64,000 bases of DNA from CAZTHK01 sp964613215 (GCA_964613215.1 CAZTHK010000014.1:55593-119592), one strand, 5' to 3'. Shown: positions 8,261 to 18,533, counted from the stretch's first letter. Made by a program: numbers and translations. Notes: a model not told the origin generated them from the letters alone.

Positions 8261-11200
8261 ATGGTTAAGCGAATTCTGGAATCCAAAGTAATGCCCTGGC
8301 TTTCCCTGTTGACAGGTTTGATAGTAACCATCTTCATCATGGCTGTGATCCTGATACATACTGACTTCTTCGCTGCCAATACCGGCCGCCTTCTTTCCAG
8401 ATTCATGTTCGGCGGAACAGACTTCTCCCTCTCCATAGATGAAATGGGTGGAAATAGCGTCAGTAACATAGAACTCAGGGGAGTGGTTATCAGGTACCGG
8501 GGGGAGGAATTCTCATTTGATCTGCTCCGGGTAGACAGGATAAGGATGGAATATAACCTGGTTTCGGTTTTTCAGGATAACCCATCCATTCATGAACTGA
8601 TATTGGATAATCCAAGGGTTTGGCTGAAACCCGATTCAACCGGCAATCAAATTCTACCCTGGGGGGAGGGGGATAACGGAACCGGTGGTTTTCCCCGTTT
8701 TACCGTAGGAAGGTTGGAGATAGATAAGGGGCAGGTAATTGTCCAGGGACGGGAGAAGGCTGAAGTGGTGAAGGAGATTTCCATGATCTGCGCGGTCAAT
8801 TCCACTTCCAGTGAGGTATCCCTGGATGTGGTGGAGAGCAGTGCCACCAGTGTAAGAGGGGAGATGAGTCTTGAAAAGCTGACTGGCAGAATAAATGTGA
8901 TAAGAAAAGATAGCTGGGAAAAGCCGGAGGGAAGACAACCGGGATACCAGATACTGCTGAGCGGATTGAGGGTTGAACTGGAGGATTCCAGATTGAGCCT
9001 GGACGGCAGGATAAATCCGGATCCCCTGGATTTGGGGATTAGTGTTAATGCCAGCCCGGCCAATATAGCTGAACTGGCCGACGTAGTGGGTATTGAAACA
9101 TCTCACCGTGGCGAGATAGAGGGCAAATTCCTTCTCCGGGGGAGGCCGGACAGCCTTCAGATAGAAGGAAACTGCCATGGTGTTTTTTCCGGCTACGCCA
9201 TGGAGAATCTCACTACCCGGTTGTATATAGATGAATCGGGGATAAGGGTTATGAACGTAGACGGCCAGGTGAACGGAATATCCATCAGTGGTTCGGCATT
9301 CTATTCTCTTAATGAACCGGAAACATTCTATACCCGGCTGGGTGTTAATGAAATGGATCTGTCCCGGGGTGTGGTTCAGGGTGTTGATCTGCCCCCCACC
9401 AATTTTAACGGAGAATTGAAACTCACTTATCTTCCCGGCAGTGAGGATCTTACCTTCAACTTTGAGCTGGGGGAAGGCCATCTGGATGGTCTCCCCTTTA
9501 ATAATGGTTTTTTCAGCGCTGAATATTCGGGGGGGGTGCTTTCCATAGAAAGACTGATGCTGTCGGATCAGTCTCACTGGATGGATTCCCACGGGAAAAT
9601 ATGGGGAAAGGACAGTCTCAGAGTATTCTTCGAGGTAAAATGCGAGAAGGATGATACACTCTTCTCCTACTTTGATATCCAGGATTACAGAGCTGATGTG
9701 AATCTGAACTGTGTCTGGCAGGGAAACCTTGACAGCTGGAAGCTGCGTGCCAGCGGTTCCTGTCAGAGACTCGACTACAGCCATGCCTGCGTGGACAGTG
9801 GAGGAATCAAGCTGGTGATCGACAAGAAGGACAGTTATGGTGTGCTTTTCGATCTGGAGGCGGACAGCTGCGAAGTGGGTTCATACGGTTTCGGGGGGAT
9901 GAATTTATCACTGGACTATCTTAACGGTGTAACCCAGATTAAAAAACTCTATCTGGAGAAGAAAGACCTGAATCTGGATATTATTGCCAGGGTGGTAAAC
10001 AGGAATGATTCTACCATAGTCGATATGGAGGAATTGTCCATGAATGCCCTGGGTGAGAAATGGTTGGGGGGCGGGGAATTCAGTGTGGTTTCCACTGATT
10101 CGCTGGTACAGTTCAGAGATCTTCAGTTGCATTCCAGGAAGGGAGCGGTATATCTGGATGGCAGATTCGACCGGGGGGACAGCCTTCTGGATGGTGAATT
10201 GGAGGTGGAGCGTCTGGATATGGCCCTGCTTAACAGGGCTGAGGTGGCACCGGATACACTGGGGGGTCAGGGAAGGGGTGTTTTCAAATTCAGCGGTCCG
10301 CTGGATAGTCCGGATATCTCTGCCCATTTTGGAATTACCGGAGGATGGTATGATACTCTGCAGGTTGATTCCCTGGAGGTAGCGGGGGAGTGGCGGGATA
10401 AAAAATTACTGCTGGATAGCCTGATTATCACAACCCCCCGGGGTTATGTCAGAGGAGGGGGGGAGATAGTTGGAGTGGACACCGGTGAGTTGTACCGCAG
10501 GGGTGCGGAGGCACTTGAGCAATCGATTTCCCGGCTGTCATTCCACTGTGAGGGGATGGAGATTTCCCCTATACTGGGGTTGATGGAACAATCCCGGCCT
10601 TCGCAGGGGTACTTCTCCGGCAATATTATCCTTTCCGATTCGACCTTCCATCCCCGGCTCAGATTGGATGGCACCATCAGCGAAATGTATATATCCTCGG
10701 TGTATATTCCCGCCGTGGAGGTTAATATCACCGCAGACCGGAATGCTTTGGACCTGGAAGGGACAGTACATATATCACAGAACAGCACCGGTAGTCTTAA
10801 GGGCTACATTCCCCTGAAGAAAAAGAATTTCTTCTATAAGGTCGATAGGGACAGGGACTTCTCCCTGCAGCTGGAAATAGCACAGTCGGATTTCGGCAAT
10901 GCTCCAGAATTAACCCGTTTTATTGCAGAGTCATCGGGAGGGTTTTCCATGAACCTTGGTATTGCCGGCAGGTGGGAACAACCCAGTATCAACGGCGAAT
11001 TTATTCTGGATGATGCCGCCCTCAGGCTCTCCGGAATGGGAGAGTATTTTCACCAGGTTAATTCCAGAATCACCCTGGATGACAGCGTTGTCAGTATAGA
11101 AAAGATGGAGGGGAAGGAAGGAAAAGAGGGTGAGTTCGAATGCCGGGGAAATATATTCCTCCGCGGCTGGAAACCGGAGAAATACCAGCTCAGAGCCAGT

Positions 11201-12175
11201 CTGGACAATATTCTGATAACCAGCGTGCCGGATATAATGGCTGGAGTCAGCGGTGATCTCACTGTGGGCATGGATACCCTGGCGGGAGGGAAAATAGTAC
11301 CACTGATAGGAGGCCAGCTGGAAGTGAAAAGAGGTGAAATATACTATGATCTAAATGATTTTTCGTCGGAGCAGGGAAGCGCCACCATGGCGCCGCCCTC
11401 CTGGGTCGCCAGTGTGGATCTGGATATTCCGGGTAATGTGTGGCTTAAAACGCCTGATGCGAAGATAGAACTTCAGGGAGAGGTCACCCTGAACCACGAT
11501 CAGAGGGGAGACTATCTCAGGGGGAGGCTCCGCCTGTTGAGAGGATGGTATAATGTCTATAACAACAAGTTTCATATTAAGTCGGGGGAACTTGACTTTG
11601 TTCATGCCAGGGGATTCCGCCCGGTGGTGGATATTCAGGCCGAGACCAGGGATCCCCAGGGCAAGAAGATATACCTGAATCTGGTGTGGAATCAGGATGA
11701 TGTGGAGCCCAGGCTGTCTCTGAGCCATGAAGACCCGGGATACAGCGAGACCGATATCTGGAAGATGCTGGGGGGGGGAGTGGTAGCTTCGTCCGAAGAG
11801 GGAAGTACCAGCTGGGATGCGGTAAGTACAGCTCAGAACCTGGCCGCAAATTATATAGAAAGGGTGTTGAATTCCCAGATGGAGGGTGTGACCATCGAGG
11901 TGGAATCGGCCGGTGGGAAGGCGGTAGGGGGAAGTTTCGAAGAGGAAGAAACCATGATTGCTGTTGGAAAGTACCTATCCGAAGGATTGTATGTGAAGTA
12001 CAAGCAGGGGCTGTCCATCTCTTCAGCCAAACAGATAGAGGTGGAATACAGAATAAGTGATCTCTTTCTGATACGCTCCCAGATAATAAGGTATTCGGAG
12101 AAAGCGCTGAAGAGTGAGAGCCAGCGGGCCGGTGACGAGGTAAATGTGGATATTAAATTAAGATGGGAATTCTAG
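8261..12175 (+). CDS. tamB: TamB-like translocation/assembly module (DUF490)
   Basis: A 1304-residue protein with one N-terminal transmembrane segment (about residues 12-35), a very long region of repeating amphipathic beta strands, and the conserved TamB C-terminal domain over about the last 250 residues (LRGRLRLLRGWYNVYN, GFRPVVDIQAETRDP, ETDIWKMLGGG). Family members are anchored in the inner membrane, span the periplasm as a beta-taco groove and work with an Omp85 partner in outer-membrane protein insertion or lipid transport. Its gene directly follows an Omp85 gene at 15-nt spacing, the usual tamA-tamB order. The end DVNIKLRWEF-like segment finishes in an aromatic residue, as in TamB. Cysteines are few. 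No frameshift is seen over its 3.9 kb. Confidence 0.9.
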   Translation: MVKRILESKVMPWLSLLTGLIVTIFIMAVILIHTDFFAANTGRLLSRFMFGGTDFSLSIDEMGGNSVSNIELRGVVIRYRGEEFSFDLLRVDRIRMEYNLVSVFQDNPSIHELILDNPRVWLKPDSTGNQILPWGEGDNGTGGFPRFTVGRLEIDKGQVIVQGREKAEVVKEISMICAVNSTSSEVSLDVVESSATSVRGEMSLEKLTGRINVIRKDSWEKPEGRQPGYQILLSGLRVELEDSRLSLDGRINPDPLDLGISVNASPANIAELADVVGIETSHRGEIEGKFLLRGRPDSLQIEGNCHGVFSGYAMENLTTRLYIDESGIRVMNVDGQVNGISISGSAFYSLNEPETFYTRLGVNEMDLSRGVVQGVDLPPTNFNGELKLTYLPGSEDLTFNFELGEGHLDGLPFNNGFFSAEYSGGVLSIERLMLSDQSHWMDSHGKIWGKDSLRVFFEVKCEKDDTLFSYFDIQDYRADVNLNCVWQGNLDSWKLRASGSCQRLDYSHACVDSGGIKLVIDKKDSYGVLFDLEADSCEVGSYGFGGMNLSLDYLNGVTQIKKLYLEKKDLNLDIIARVVNRNDSTIVDMEELSMNALGEKWLGGGEFSVVSTDSLVQFRDLQLHSRKGAVYLDGRFDRGDSLLDGELEVERLDMALLNRAEVAPDTLGGQGRGVFKFSGPLDSPDISAHFGITGGWYDTLQVDSLEVAGEWRDKKLLLDSLIITTPRGYVRGGGEIVGVDTGELYRRGAEALEQSISRLSFHCEGMEISPILGLMEQSRPSQGYFSGNIILSDSTFHPRLRLDGTISEMYISSVYIPAVEVNITADRNALDLEGTVHISQNSTGSLKGYIPLKKKNFFYKVDRDRDFSLQLEIAQSDFGNAPELTRFIAESSGGFSMNLGIAGRWEQPSINGEFILDDAALRLSGMGEYFHQVNSRITLDDSVVSIEKMEGKEGKEGEFECRGNIFLRGWKPEKYQLRASLDNILITSVPDIMAGVSGDLTVGMDTLAGGKIVPLIGGQLEVKRGEIYYDLNDFSSEQGSATMAPPSWVASVDLDIPGNVWLKTPDAKIELQGEVTLNHDQRGDYLRGRLRLLRGWYNVYNNKFHIKSGELDFVHARGFRPVVDIQAETRDPQGKKIYLNLVWNQDDVEPRLSLSHEDPGYSETDIWKMLGGGVVASSEEGSTSWDAVSTAQNLAANYIERVLNSQMEGVTIEVESAGGKAVGGSFEEEETMIAVGKYLSEGLYVKYKQGLSISSAKQIEVEYRISDLFLIRSQIIRYSEKALKSESQRAGDEVNVDIKLRWEF

Positions 12176-12243
12176 CGGTGTAATCTTCTTGAAGTGGGGC
12201 TGGTTTAAACATATTTTATAGATGTAATCGAACTGAAGGGAAC

Positions 12244-15200
12244 ATGTTGAGAAGAAGAATCAAAGATGCCCTCATTATATATGCGGCTGTGGCAGTGATG
12301 CTTGCAGTGGTCCATTCTCCCGCCAATTCCCAGGGTGTGTATTTCGGGAAGAACAAGGTTCAGTACAAGGACTTCCAGTGGAAAATACTCAAAACACCCC
12401 ACTTTGACATTCACTTCAATGAAGGTTACCGGAAGCTGGCCGCCCGTACAGCTGTGGTCCTGGAGCACGGTTATAAAAAGCTCTCCCTGGATTTCAACCA
12501 TGGTATCCCATGGAGGATACCGGTAATACTGTATGGGAGCCATTCCGATTTCCAGCAAACCAACGTCACCTGGAGTCTTATTCCGGAGGGCGTACAGGCC
12601 TTCGCTGAGCCCACTCACAAACGGATAGTGCTTCATTACAGCGGCTCGAATAACTCCTTTACTCATACAGCAATACATGAGCTGACCCATATATTCGAAT
12701 TCGATATCATCTACGGAAGCCTGCTTAAATCGGTCTTCTCCAGAACCATGCTGTTCGGGGTGCCCCTCTGGTTCATGGAGGGGATCTCCGAGTACTACTC
12801 CATCGGCTACGATAGAGAGGCAGAGATGTTCATGCGGGATGCCACCGTATTCGGCTATCTTCCCTACAGCCTCGACTATGCCAGGGGCTATATGGTCTAT
12901 AAAGCGGGGCAGAGTGTTTTAGAATATATCAACAGGATATACGGCCCCGAAAAGGTCATAGAGATCATGGATAATACCGGCTATATGAGATCTCTGGAGC
13001 GGGCCCTTAAGACATCCATAGGAATATCTACCGAGGAGCTCACCCGCAAGTGGAAGAAGGATCTCAGAAGAAGATACTGGGGGCTTTATGCCGACAGGAA
13101 GGAACCGGAGGCCTACGGGAGGAGGCTGACCGATCATATCAAGGGTCATCATTACATGAACACCAAACCTGTTTTCTCTCCAGACGGAGAGGCTATAGTA
13201 TTCTATTCCGACAGGAAGGGGCTGGACGGAATCTATCTTATCAATGCAATAACCGGTGAGATAGAGAAACATCTCATTACCGGCTCCATGTCAGTGGAAT
13301 TCGAATCCATCCGCAGTATGAAATCATCACTTACCTTCAGCCCGGATGGTTCCATGATCACTTTCGTGGCTAAATCGGATGGAAGGGACCGGCTGTTTAT
13401 CCTGGATGTAGAGGATGGCGATACCCGGAGAAAGATAGATTTGCCCCTGGATTTCTTCTACAGCCCGGCCTGGTCCCCCGGGGGGAACAGAATAGCGATG
13501 GTAGGGTGTGTGAAAGGACAGACGGACCTGTTCATATATAATATGGAAAACGGGAGGGTTAAGCAGATAACCGATAATGTGGATAACGAGAGTGATCCGG
13601 CATGGTTTCCGGATGGTTCGGAGATATTGTACAGCCGTTCACCCATGACCATGAAGGAGCCGGTTTTCAGAACGGACAGTGCCGGTGTGGAAAGGCTGGC
13701 TGGTATAGATTTTCAGTCGCTGGACAATGTCAGGTATACGGAGGGAGATATCTGGAGTGTGAATGCGGTTACCGGGGAACAAAGGGAGTGTATAGCCACC
13801 AGCGGTAACGACAGCAGCCCCCTGGTCATATCCGGAGGAAAGGAGATAATTTTTACCTCCGATGAGAGTGGTATTACCAACCTTTACCGGGGAAGCCTGG
13901 AGATGGGAAGTTATTACCGGTTTACCGATGTACTGGGAGGTCTGTTTGAGCCGGACTACGCTGAAGAGGATGACAGACTGGTTTTCTCCGCTTTTAACAC
14001 CGCCGGGTACGATCTGTTTATCATGGATAACTTCAGCCGGAAGGTTCAGAGATCATATTCCACCGGTGGTCCTGTAGTGGCTGCTACTGCAGAGGAGGAA
14101 AGCAATCTGGAGGAGGTAGAAAAACCAGGCCGGTCGGATACTACCATCTCCCGGCCGGTCGGGTCCGAAGATGTGGCGGCAGCTGTTGACACCACTGGTT
14201 TGACTGGAAATGAAGAGGTTGAGGTTCCCCCGGAGGAGGATGAAGTAACCGGTTCAATCTCCGGGGAGGTGGAGCTGGCAGAGAAGAGGGCAACTCAAAT
14301 ATCCCGGCCCGGCAATGATTATCCGGCTCCGGATGATTATTCGCCGGTATCGGTGGATGTTGATGCCGAGGATGTTCATCCGGATAGCCTGAAAGCAGCG
14401 AAAAAGAGGATGAAGAAGAGAGTGGGAACAGTGGAGCCATACCAGATCGAGTTTTCCCCCGATTATATTGGGAACGGAATGGGGCTGTTCTTCTCCACAG
14501 GTTTCGGGTTCGGCCTTATGAACCAGATAGCTTTCAGCGATCTGCTGGGCGATCATCACATGTTTCTGTCTTTCAATATTTACAGATCACTGGAGGATAG
14601 TGATTTTCTGTTTTCCTACTACTATCTCAAGAACAGGATAGACTATGCAGTGGGGGTATTCCAGTTCAACAATTATCTTAACTCCAGGGGGACCTCTATA
14701 GGGGAGACCTTCACCGATTACAGGTATTTCACCGAACGGAATTATGGCCTGTTCGGTATGGTTAGCTTCCCCTTTTCCACCTTCGACAGGGTAGACCTGG
14801 AGTTTCAAGGCTTTATTTCAGAGAGGCGCTTCTTCGATTATGTCCAGTATGACGAATACGGTTACACTATCATTCCCGGAGAGGAATCCAAACGGAGGCT
14901 TTTTCAGCCCACTATCTCCTTCGTTCATGATTCGGCTTACTTCGGGTCCTTCGGCCCGGTAATTGGTTCCAGATGGATGGCCAGTGTTTCCAGGTCCATT
15001 TCCTTCTCCGGCAGTGATGTTTCCAGAACCACCGCCTATCTGGACTACCGTAAGTATCTTCCCCTGTTCTACAGAAATTATCTGGCCTTCAGGGCTATCG
15101 GTGCCATCAGCGAGGGGGACGACCAGAGATACTTTTATCTGGGCGGACCCATGACCATGAGGGGATATGACTATCTACAGTTCTCCGGGCCCAGAATGAT

Positions 15201-15528
15201 GCTGTTCAACCTGGAGTACCGCTTTCCCATGATAGATCAACTGGTTTTCGGCTGGCCCGGAAGGTGGGGTATAAGTAATATCGGTGGAACACTTTTTCTG
15301 GACAGCGGGGCGGTGTGGGGGGAGGGCACCTTCAAAGAAAGATTACCGGCCGGTATCGAATCCAGGACCATAGGGGGGTTGGATGAATATGAATTCTACA
15401 GTGATTTTGGTCTGGGTTTCTATCTCAGATTTGGTTATTTGATATTGAATTTCCAGCTGGGCTGGCCCACCGATTTCTCCAGGACCGGGGAGCCGGTATT
15501 CCACTTTTACATTGGTCCTCAATTCTAA
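12244..15528 (+). CDS. Zincin protease - TolB-like beta-propeller - Omp85-type barrel fusion
   Basis: A 1094-residue protein in three parts. A signal peptide (to about residue 29) leads into a gluzincin-like domain: HELTH at residues 145-149 with a downstream Glu in WFMEGISEYY (Glu179), the pattern of peptidase MA-type metalloproteases. Residues of about 300-610 are repeated PD40/TolB propeller blades (FSPDGEAIVFYSDRKG, FSPDGSMITFVAKSDG, WFPDGSEILYSR). An acidic, low-complexity linker of about 120 residues follows, then a C-terminal barrel with an Omp85 loop-6-like motif (TMRGYDYL) and the terminal FHFYIGPQF. So the whole protein should sit in the outer membrane with protease and propeller in the periplasm. 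It is 68 nt after tamB and likely belongs to the same envelope unit. GAAGGGAAC precedes the ATG. Substrate unknown. Confidence 0.85.
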   Translation: MLRRRIKDALIIYAAVAVMLAVVHSPANSQGVYFGKNKVQYKDFQWKILKTPHFDIHFNEGYRKLAARTAVVLEHGYKKLSLDFNHGIPWRIPVILYGSHSDFQQTNVTWSLIPEGVQAFAEPTHKRIVLHYSGSNNSFTHTAIHELTHIFEFDIIYGSLLKSVFSRTMLFGVPLWFMEGISEYYSIGYDREAEMFMRDATVFGYLPYSLDYARGYMVYKAGQSVLEYINRIYGPEKVIEIMDNTGYMRSLERALKTSIGISTEELTRKWKKDLRRRYWGLYADRKEPEAYGRRLTDHIKGHHYMNTKPVFSPDGEAIVFYSDRKGLDGIYLINAITGEIEKHLITGSMSVEFESIRSMKSSLTFSPDGSMITFVAKSDGRDRLFILDVEDGDTRRKIDLPLDFFYSPAWSPGGNRIAMVGCVKGQTDLFIYNMENGRVKQITDNVDNESDPAWFPDGSEILYSRSPMTMKEPVFRTDSAGVERLAGIDFQSLDNVRYTEGDIWSVNAVTGEQRECIATSGNDSSPLVISGGKEIIFTSDESGITNLYRGSLEMGSYYRFTDVLGGLFEPDYAEEDDRLVFSAFNTAGYDLFIMDNFSRKVQRSYSTGGPVVAATAEEESNLEEVEKPGRSDTTISRPVGSEDVAAAVDTTGLTGNEEVEVPPEEDEVTGSISGEVELAEKRATQISRPGNDYPAPDDYSPVSVDVDAEDVHPDSLKAAKKRMKKRVGTVEPYQIEFSPDYIGNGMGLFFSTGFGFGLMNQIAFSDLLGDHHMFLSFNIYRSLEDSDFLFSYYYLKNRIDYAVGVFQFNNYLNSRGTSIGETFTDYRYFTERNYGLFGMVSFPFSTFDRVDLEFQGFISERRFFDYVQYDEYGYTIIPGEESKRRLFQPTISFVHDSAYFGSFGPVIGSRWMASVSRSISFSGSDVSRTTAYLDYRKYLPLFYRNYLAFRAIGAISEGDDQRYFYLGGPMTMRGYDYLQFSGPRMMLFNLEYRFPMIDQLVFGWPGRWGISNIGGTLFLDSGAVWGEGTFKERLPAGIESRTIGGLDEYEFYSDFGLGFYLRFGYLILNFQLGWPTDFSRTGEPVFHFYIGPQF

Positions 15529-15565
15529 TAAAATATGAACAGTTGTTTGCCGGGATGATACGGAT

Positions 15566-17713
15566 ATGAGTAAACTTAATCCGCAACAGAAAAAGGCCGT
15601 AGAAACCACAGAGGGGCCGGTTCTGGTACTGGCTGGAGCAGGCAGCGGAAAGACCAGAGTGCTCACCGAGAGGGTGGCTCACCTGATAAGGGACCTGGGA
15701 GTTTCCCCGGCCCGTATTCTGGCTTTTACCTTTACCAATAAAGCGGCCGGAGAGATGAGAGCCAGGGTACACAGGCTTCTGGGTACCCGGGATTTACCAT
15801 TCTGGGTGGGTACCTTTCATGCCACCGGGGTAAGGATACTAAGAAAAGAGGCGGATTATCTTAACTTCGGGAGGGATTTCGCCATCTATGACCAGGATGA
15901 TTCCACCGCCCTGATAAAGGAGATAGTAAAGAGTAAAAACTGGAGTCTGGATGAATGTTCCCCCCGGGTGTTCAGGGATAGAATATCCAGATGGAAGAAC
16001 TCGCTGGTTACACCGGAGGAGGCGGCTGATAAGGCGGCCGACCGCCAGGATGAACTTCAGGCTGTGATTTACCGCAGCTATACGGCTGCCCTGGAGCGCT
16101 GCAATGCTCTGGATTTCGATGATCTGATCACCAGGGTGGTAGAGCTGTTTACCGCCCATCCCAGGGTCAAGGAGAGATATGCCAGGCAGTTCCGCTATGT
16201 TCACGTGGATGAGTTTCAGGATACCAATAAGATTCAGATGCTGATGATTGATCTTCTCTCCTCCCGCCACCGGAATCTTTTCGTGGTGGGTGACGATGAT
16301 CAGGCCATATACGGATGGAGGGGTGCCACGGTGGAAAATATACTTCAGTTCGACCGGATATACAGTGATGTGCTTACCATCAGGCTGGAGGAGAATTACC
16401 GTTCCACCAATACCATACTGAGAGCTGCCAACAGTCTTATCTCCTGTAACCAGGGCAGGAAGGGAAAAAGTCTGTGGTCTGCAGGTGAAGAGGGGGAGCC
16501 TATAGAAATATATCAGGTGATGGATGAAGAAGATGAGGGAAGGGTGGTCAGGGAGAAGATAATGGAACTTATCAGAAGGGGCTGGAGCAGAAATGATATT
16601 GCGGTGCTGTACCGTACCAATGCCCAGTCCAGGGCTCTGGAGAAGGCTATGAGGGAAGGGGGGCTGGCCTATCAGATAGTGGGTGGTACCAGGTTTTATG
16701 AACGGATGGAGATCAGGGATCTGCTGGGATATCTCAAAGTTATAAACAATCCCCGGGATGAGGTGAATTTCCGGAGAATCGTTAAAGTCCCCAGGAGGGG
16801 CATAGGGGCTGCCACCCTTGAAAAAATCGGGAAGGCATCCGGTGGAGAGAGCACGCTTCCGGCAATAAAGAAGAAGGAGGTACTGGCTGCCATTCCTTCC
16901 GCCCGGCGGAAGAGGGTGAAGAAGTTCTCCAGCATGATGAGCAGGCTGGAGCTGGAGTCCCGGACCGAAACGGTGGATCAGCTGCTTCGTTCGGTTATAG
17001 AAGAAACCGGTTATCGGCAATATCTGGAGGGTGACCCCTCTACCGCCCAGAACCGTAAGGAGAACGTGGATGAACTCCTGGTGGAGACCAGGCGGTTCGT
17101 GGAGTCATCGGAAGATAAGAGCCTGGCCGCCTTCCTGGAAGAGATTGCCCTGATCAGCGATATAGATACCATGAAAGAGGACCAGTCGGTCTCGCTGATG
17201 ACCCTGCATAATTCAAAGGGGCTTGAATTCAGGGGGGTCTTTATTACCGGAATGGAAGAGGGGCTGTTGCCCCATTATTCCAGTTTCGAGTCCACCGCTG
17301 AGCTGGAGGAGGAGAGGAGACTATTCTATGTGGGGATGACCAGAACCAGGGAAAAGCTTTATCTCTTATGCTCGGATAACCGGATGAGATACGGAAGCTG
17401 GGAGGGAAGCCGGCCATCCCGTTTTCTGGATGAGATACGGGATCATTGCCTGGTACAGAAGGAGACCGGGGATATACCATCTCTGGGAATGGACGCTCTC
17501 AGCTCCATGGGACAGGAGATTGCGCAGGACAGGAGGGTGAGCTCCCGGAACAGCCGCTACCGGGTGGGAGCCCGGATCGATCATCCCGCCTTCGGGAGGG
17601 GGAGGATAAGCAAACTGGAAGGAGGTGGTGATGACCTGATGGTAACGGTCAAATTCGACGGCAGACCCCCCAAGAAATTCCTGGCCAGGTATGCTCCCTT
17701 CCGGTTTGTATGA
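15566..17713 (+). CDS. pcrA: PcrA/UvrD superfamily 1 DNA helicase
   Basis: 3'-5' DNA helicase of repair and replication-fork maintenance. The Q-motif LNPQQKKAV is followed by Walker A AGAGSGKT, then motif Ia, motif II DEFQDTNKIQ, motif III GDDDQAIYGWRGA, motif IV, motif V (LMTLHNSKGLEF) and motif VI (VGMTRTREKLYL). The C-terminus has the short PcrA-type tail domain (HPAFGRGRISKLEG, then FDGRPPKKFLARYAP) that binds RNA polymerase in characterised homologues. At 715 residues it has the normal PcrA/UvrD length and no extra nuclease domain. It starts 37 nt after the barrel fusion gene; a stable inverted repeat lies 60 nt after its stop. Confidence 0.95.
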   Translation: MSKLNPQQKKAVETTEGPVLVLAGAGSGKTRVLTERVAHLIRDLGVSPARILAFTFTNKAAGEMRARVHRLLGTRDLPFWVGTFHATGVRILRKEADYLNFGRDFAIYDQDDSTALIKEIVKSKNWSLDECSPRVFRDRISRWKNSLVTPEEAADKAADRQDELQAVIYRSYTAALERCNALDFDDLITRVVELFTAHPRVKERYARQFRYVHVDEFQDTNKIQMLMIDLLSSRHRNLFVVGDDDQAIYGWRGATVENILQFDRIYSDVLTIRLEENYRSTNTILRAANSLISCNQGRKGKSLWSAGEEGEPIEIYQVMDEEDEGRVVREKIMELIRRGWSRNDIAVLYRTNAQSRALEKAMREGGLAYQIVGGTRFYERMEIRDLLGYLKVINNPRDEVNFRRIVKVPRRGIGAATLEKIGKASGGESTLPAIKKKEVLAAIPSARRKRVKKFSSMMSRLELESRTETVDQLLRSVIEETGYRQYLEGDPSTAQNRKENVDELLVETRRFVESSEDKSLAAFLEEIALISDIDTMKEDQSVSLMTLHNSKGLEFRGVFITGMEEGLLPHYSSFESTAELEEERRLFYVGMTRTREKLYLLCSDNRMRYGSWEGSRPSRFLDEIRDHCLVQKETGDIPSLGMDALSSMGQEIAQDRRVSSRNSRYRVGARIDHPAFGRGRISKLEGGGDDLMVTVKFDGRPPKKFLARYAPFRFV

Positions 17714-17774
17714 CCGGGGATGGTGTATACTGCTGATTAAGCTGTGATAAAATTCAGTCTGATTCAATGGAGCT

Positions 17775-17806
17775 TATCCAACCCTCCCGCCGGTCAGGGT
17801 TGGATA
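17775..17806 (+). terminator. Probable transcription-ending hairpin after pcrA
   Basis: A perfect 11-bp inverted repeat (TATCCAACCCT with AGGGTTGGATA) with a 10-nt GC-rich loop lies 62 nt after the pcrA stop. It is followed by TATTCTATT, not a clean T-run, so intrinsic termination is plausible but not certain. Confidence 0.5.
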
Positions 17807-18102
17807 TATTCTATTACCTGATGGTTTAGCATGATCCATCCGCCGGCGATGCTGAAAGCCGCAGGCGGCCGCACATTTGTCTCATCTCTACCTCATTTTC
17901 GAATGTGCTACTTGCTCCCGAATTGCTGTAGTTGAAAGTGGTCTGAATCTTCTACCTTCCTGGTGACAGTCCGTTGAGAGTGCAGGTAAGATCCAGGGAA
18001 AAATCAAACCTGGAGACGGGGGTGGCATGATCGAAAAGGTATGCCTTCTCCTGTCGCGCCAGGATTTTTCCCTCCCCTGATTCCGCCCTCTCCGGAATGA
18101 GG

Positions 18103-18130
18103 TTGACACGGTTGAGCCATTGTATATAGT
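18103..18130 (+). promoter_or_regulatory. Sigma-70-type promoter for gatCAB
   Basis: A perfect -35 TTGACA (18103-18108) and a -10 TATAGT (18125-18130) are separated by 16 nt. The predicted start near 18137 leaves a leader of about 60 nt before gatC. A 6-bp inverted repeat ends 4 nt upstream of the -35 box and could be an operator. Confidence 0.65.
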
Positions 18131-18197
18131 ATCCCTTCTACGGAAGAAATAATGGAGGTATGGCTTATGCCTGCACCGAATCCGGAGGAATAAAACC

Positions 18198-18491
18198 ATG
18201 AAACTCAGCGATGAAGAATTGAAGAATATCGAAAAGCTGGCCAGTGTAAAGCTGGAGGGAGAAGCCCGGGAGAGGCTTAAAAGCCAGCTGTCCGGAATCA
18301 TAGATTTTGTTAAAAAACTTGAGAAGATCGATACCTCCGGATATTCACCCAGGGCATATGTGGGAGACTTCCAACCGGTGCTGAGGGAGGATGAGGTTAA
18401 GGAATCCCTGGACCGTGGCGGGGTGCTGGAGCAGGCCCCGGACAGCGAGAAGGGCATGTTCAGGGTACCTCCGGTAATCGACAGGGAGTAA
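18198..18491 (+). CDS. gatC: Asp-tRNA(Asn)/Glu-tRNA(Gln) amidotransferase subunit C
   Basis: Small stabilising subunit of GatCAB, which converts mischarged Glu-tRNA(Gln) and Asp-tRNA(Asn) to the cognate aminoacyl-tRNAs. The 97-residue product has the family pattern: an N-terminal LSDEELKNIEKLASVKL helix, a linker with FVKKLEKIDTSGYSP, and the C-terminal LREDEV...APDSEKGMFRVPPVI segment that wraps around GatA. GGAGGA is 7 nt upstream of the ATG. It heads a three-gene gatC-gatA-gatB operon behind its own promoter. Confidence 0.95.
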   Translation: MKLSDEELKNIEKLASVKLEGEARERLKSQLSGIIDFVKKLEKIDTSGYSPRAYVGDFQPVLREDEVKESLDRGGVLEQAPDSEKGMFRVPPVIDRE

Positions 18492-18533
18492 CCCTCTGTA
18501 TTTTCCAGCGAAAAACCGGCCGGAAAAATAATC

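Larger units (their letters stand above)
17714..18197 (+). other. Gene-poor 484-bp interval between pcrA and gatC
   Basis: No convincing gene was found. The interval holds an 11-bp inverted repeat just after pcrA (17775-17806), a 7-bp inverted repeat GCACATT/AATGTGC (17871-17877 and 17902-17908), a 6-bp inverted repeat ATTCCG/CGGAAT (18080-18085 and 18093-18098) placed just upstream of a sigma-70-type -35 box, and the gatC promoter and ribosome binding site. A 220-codon minus-strand frame spans 17888-18550, but it runs through gatC and its product shows no recognisable domain, so I treat it as spurious. Confidence 0.6.
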
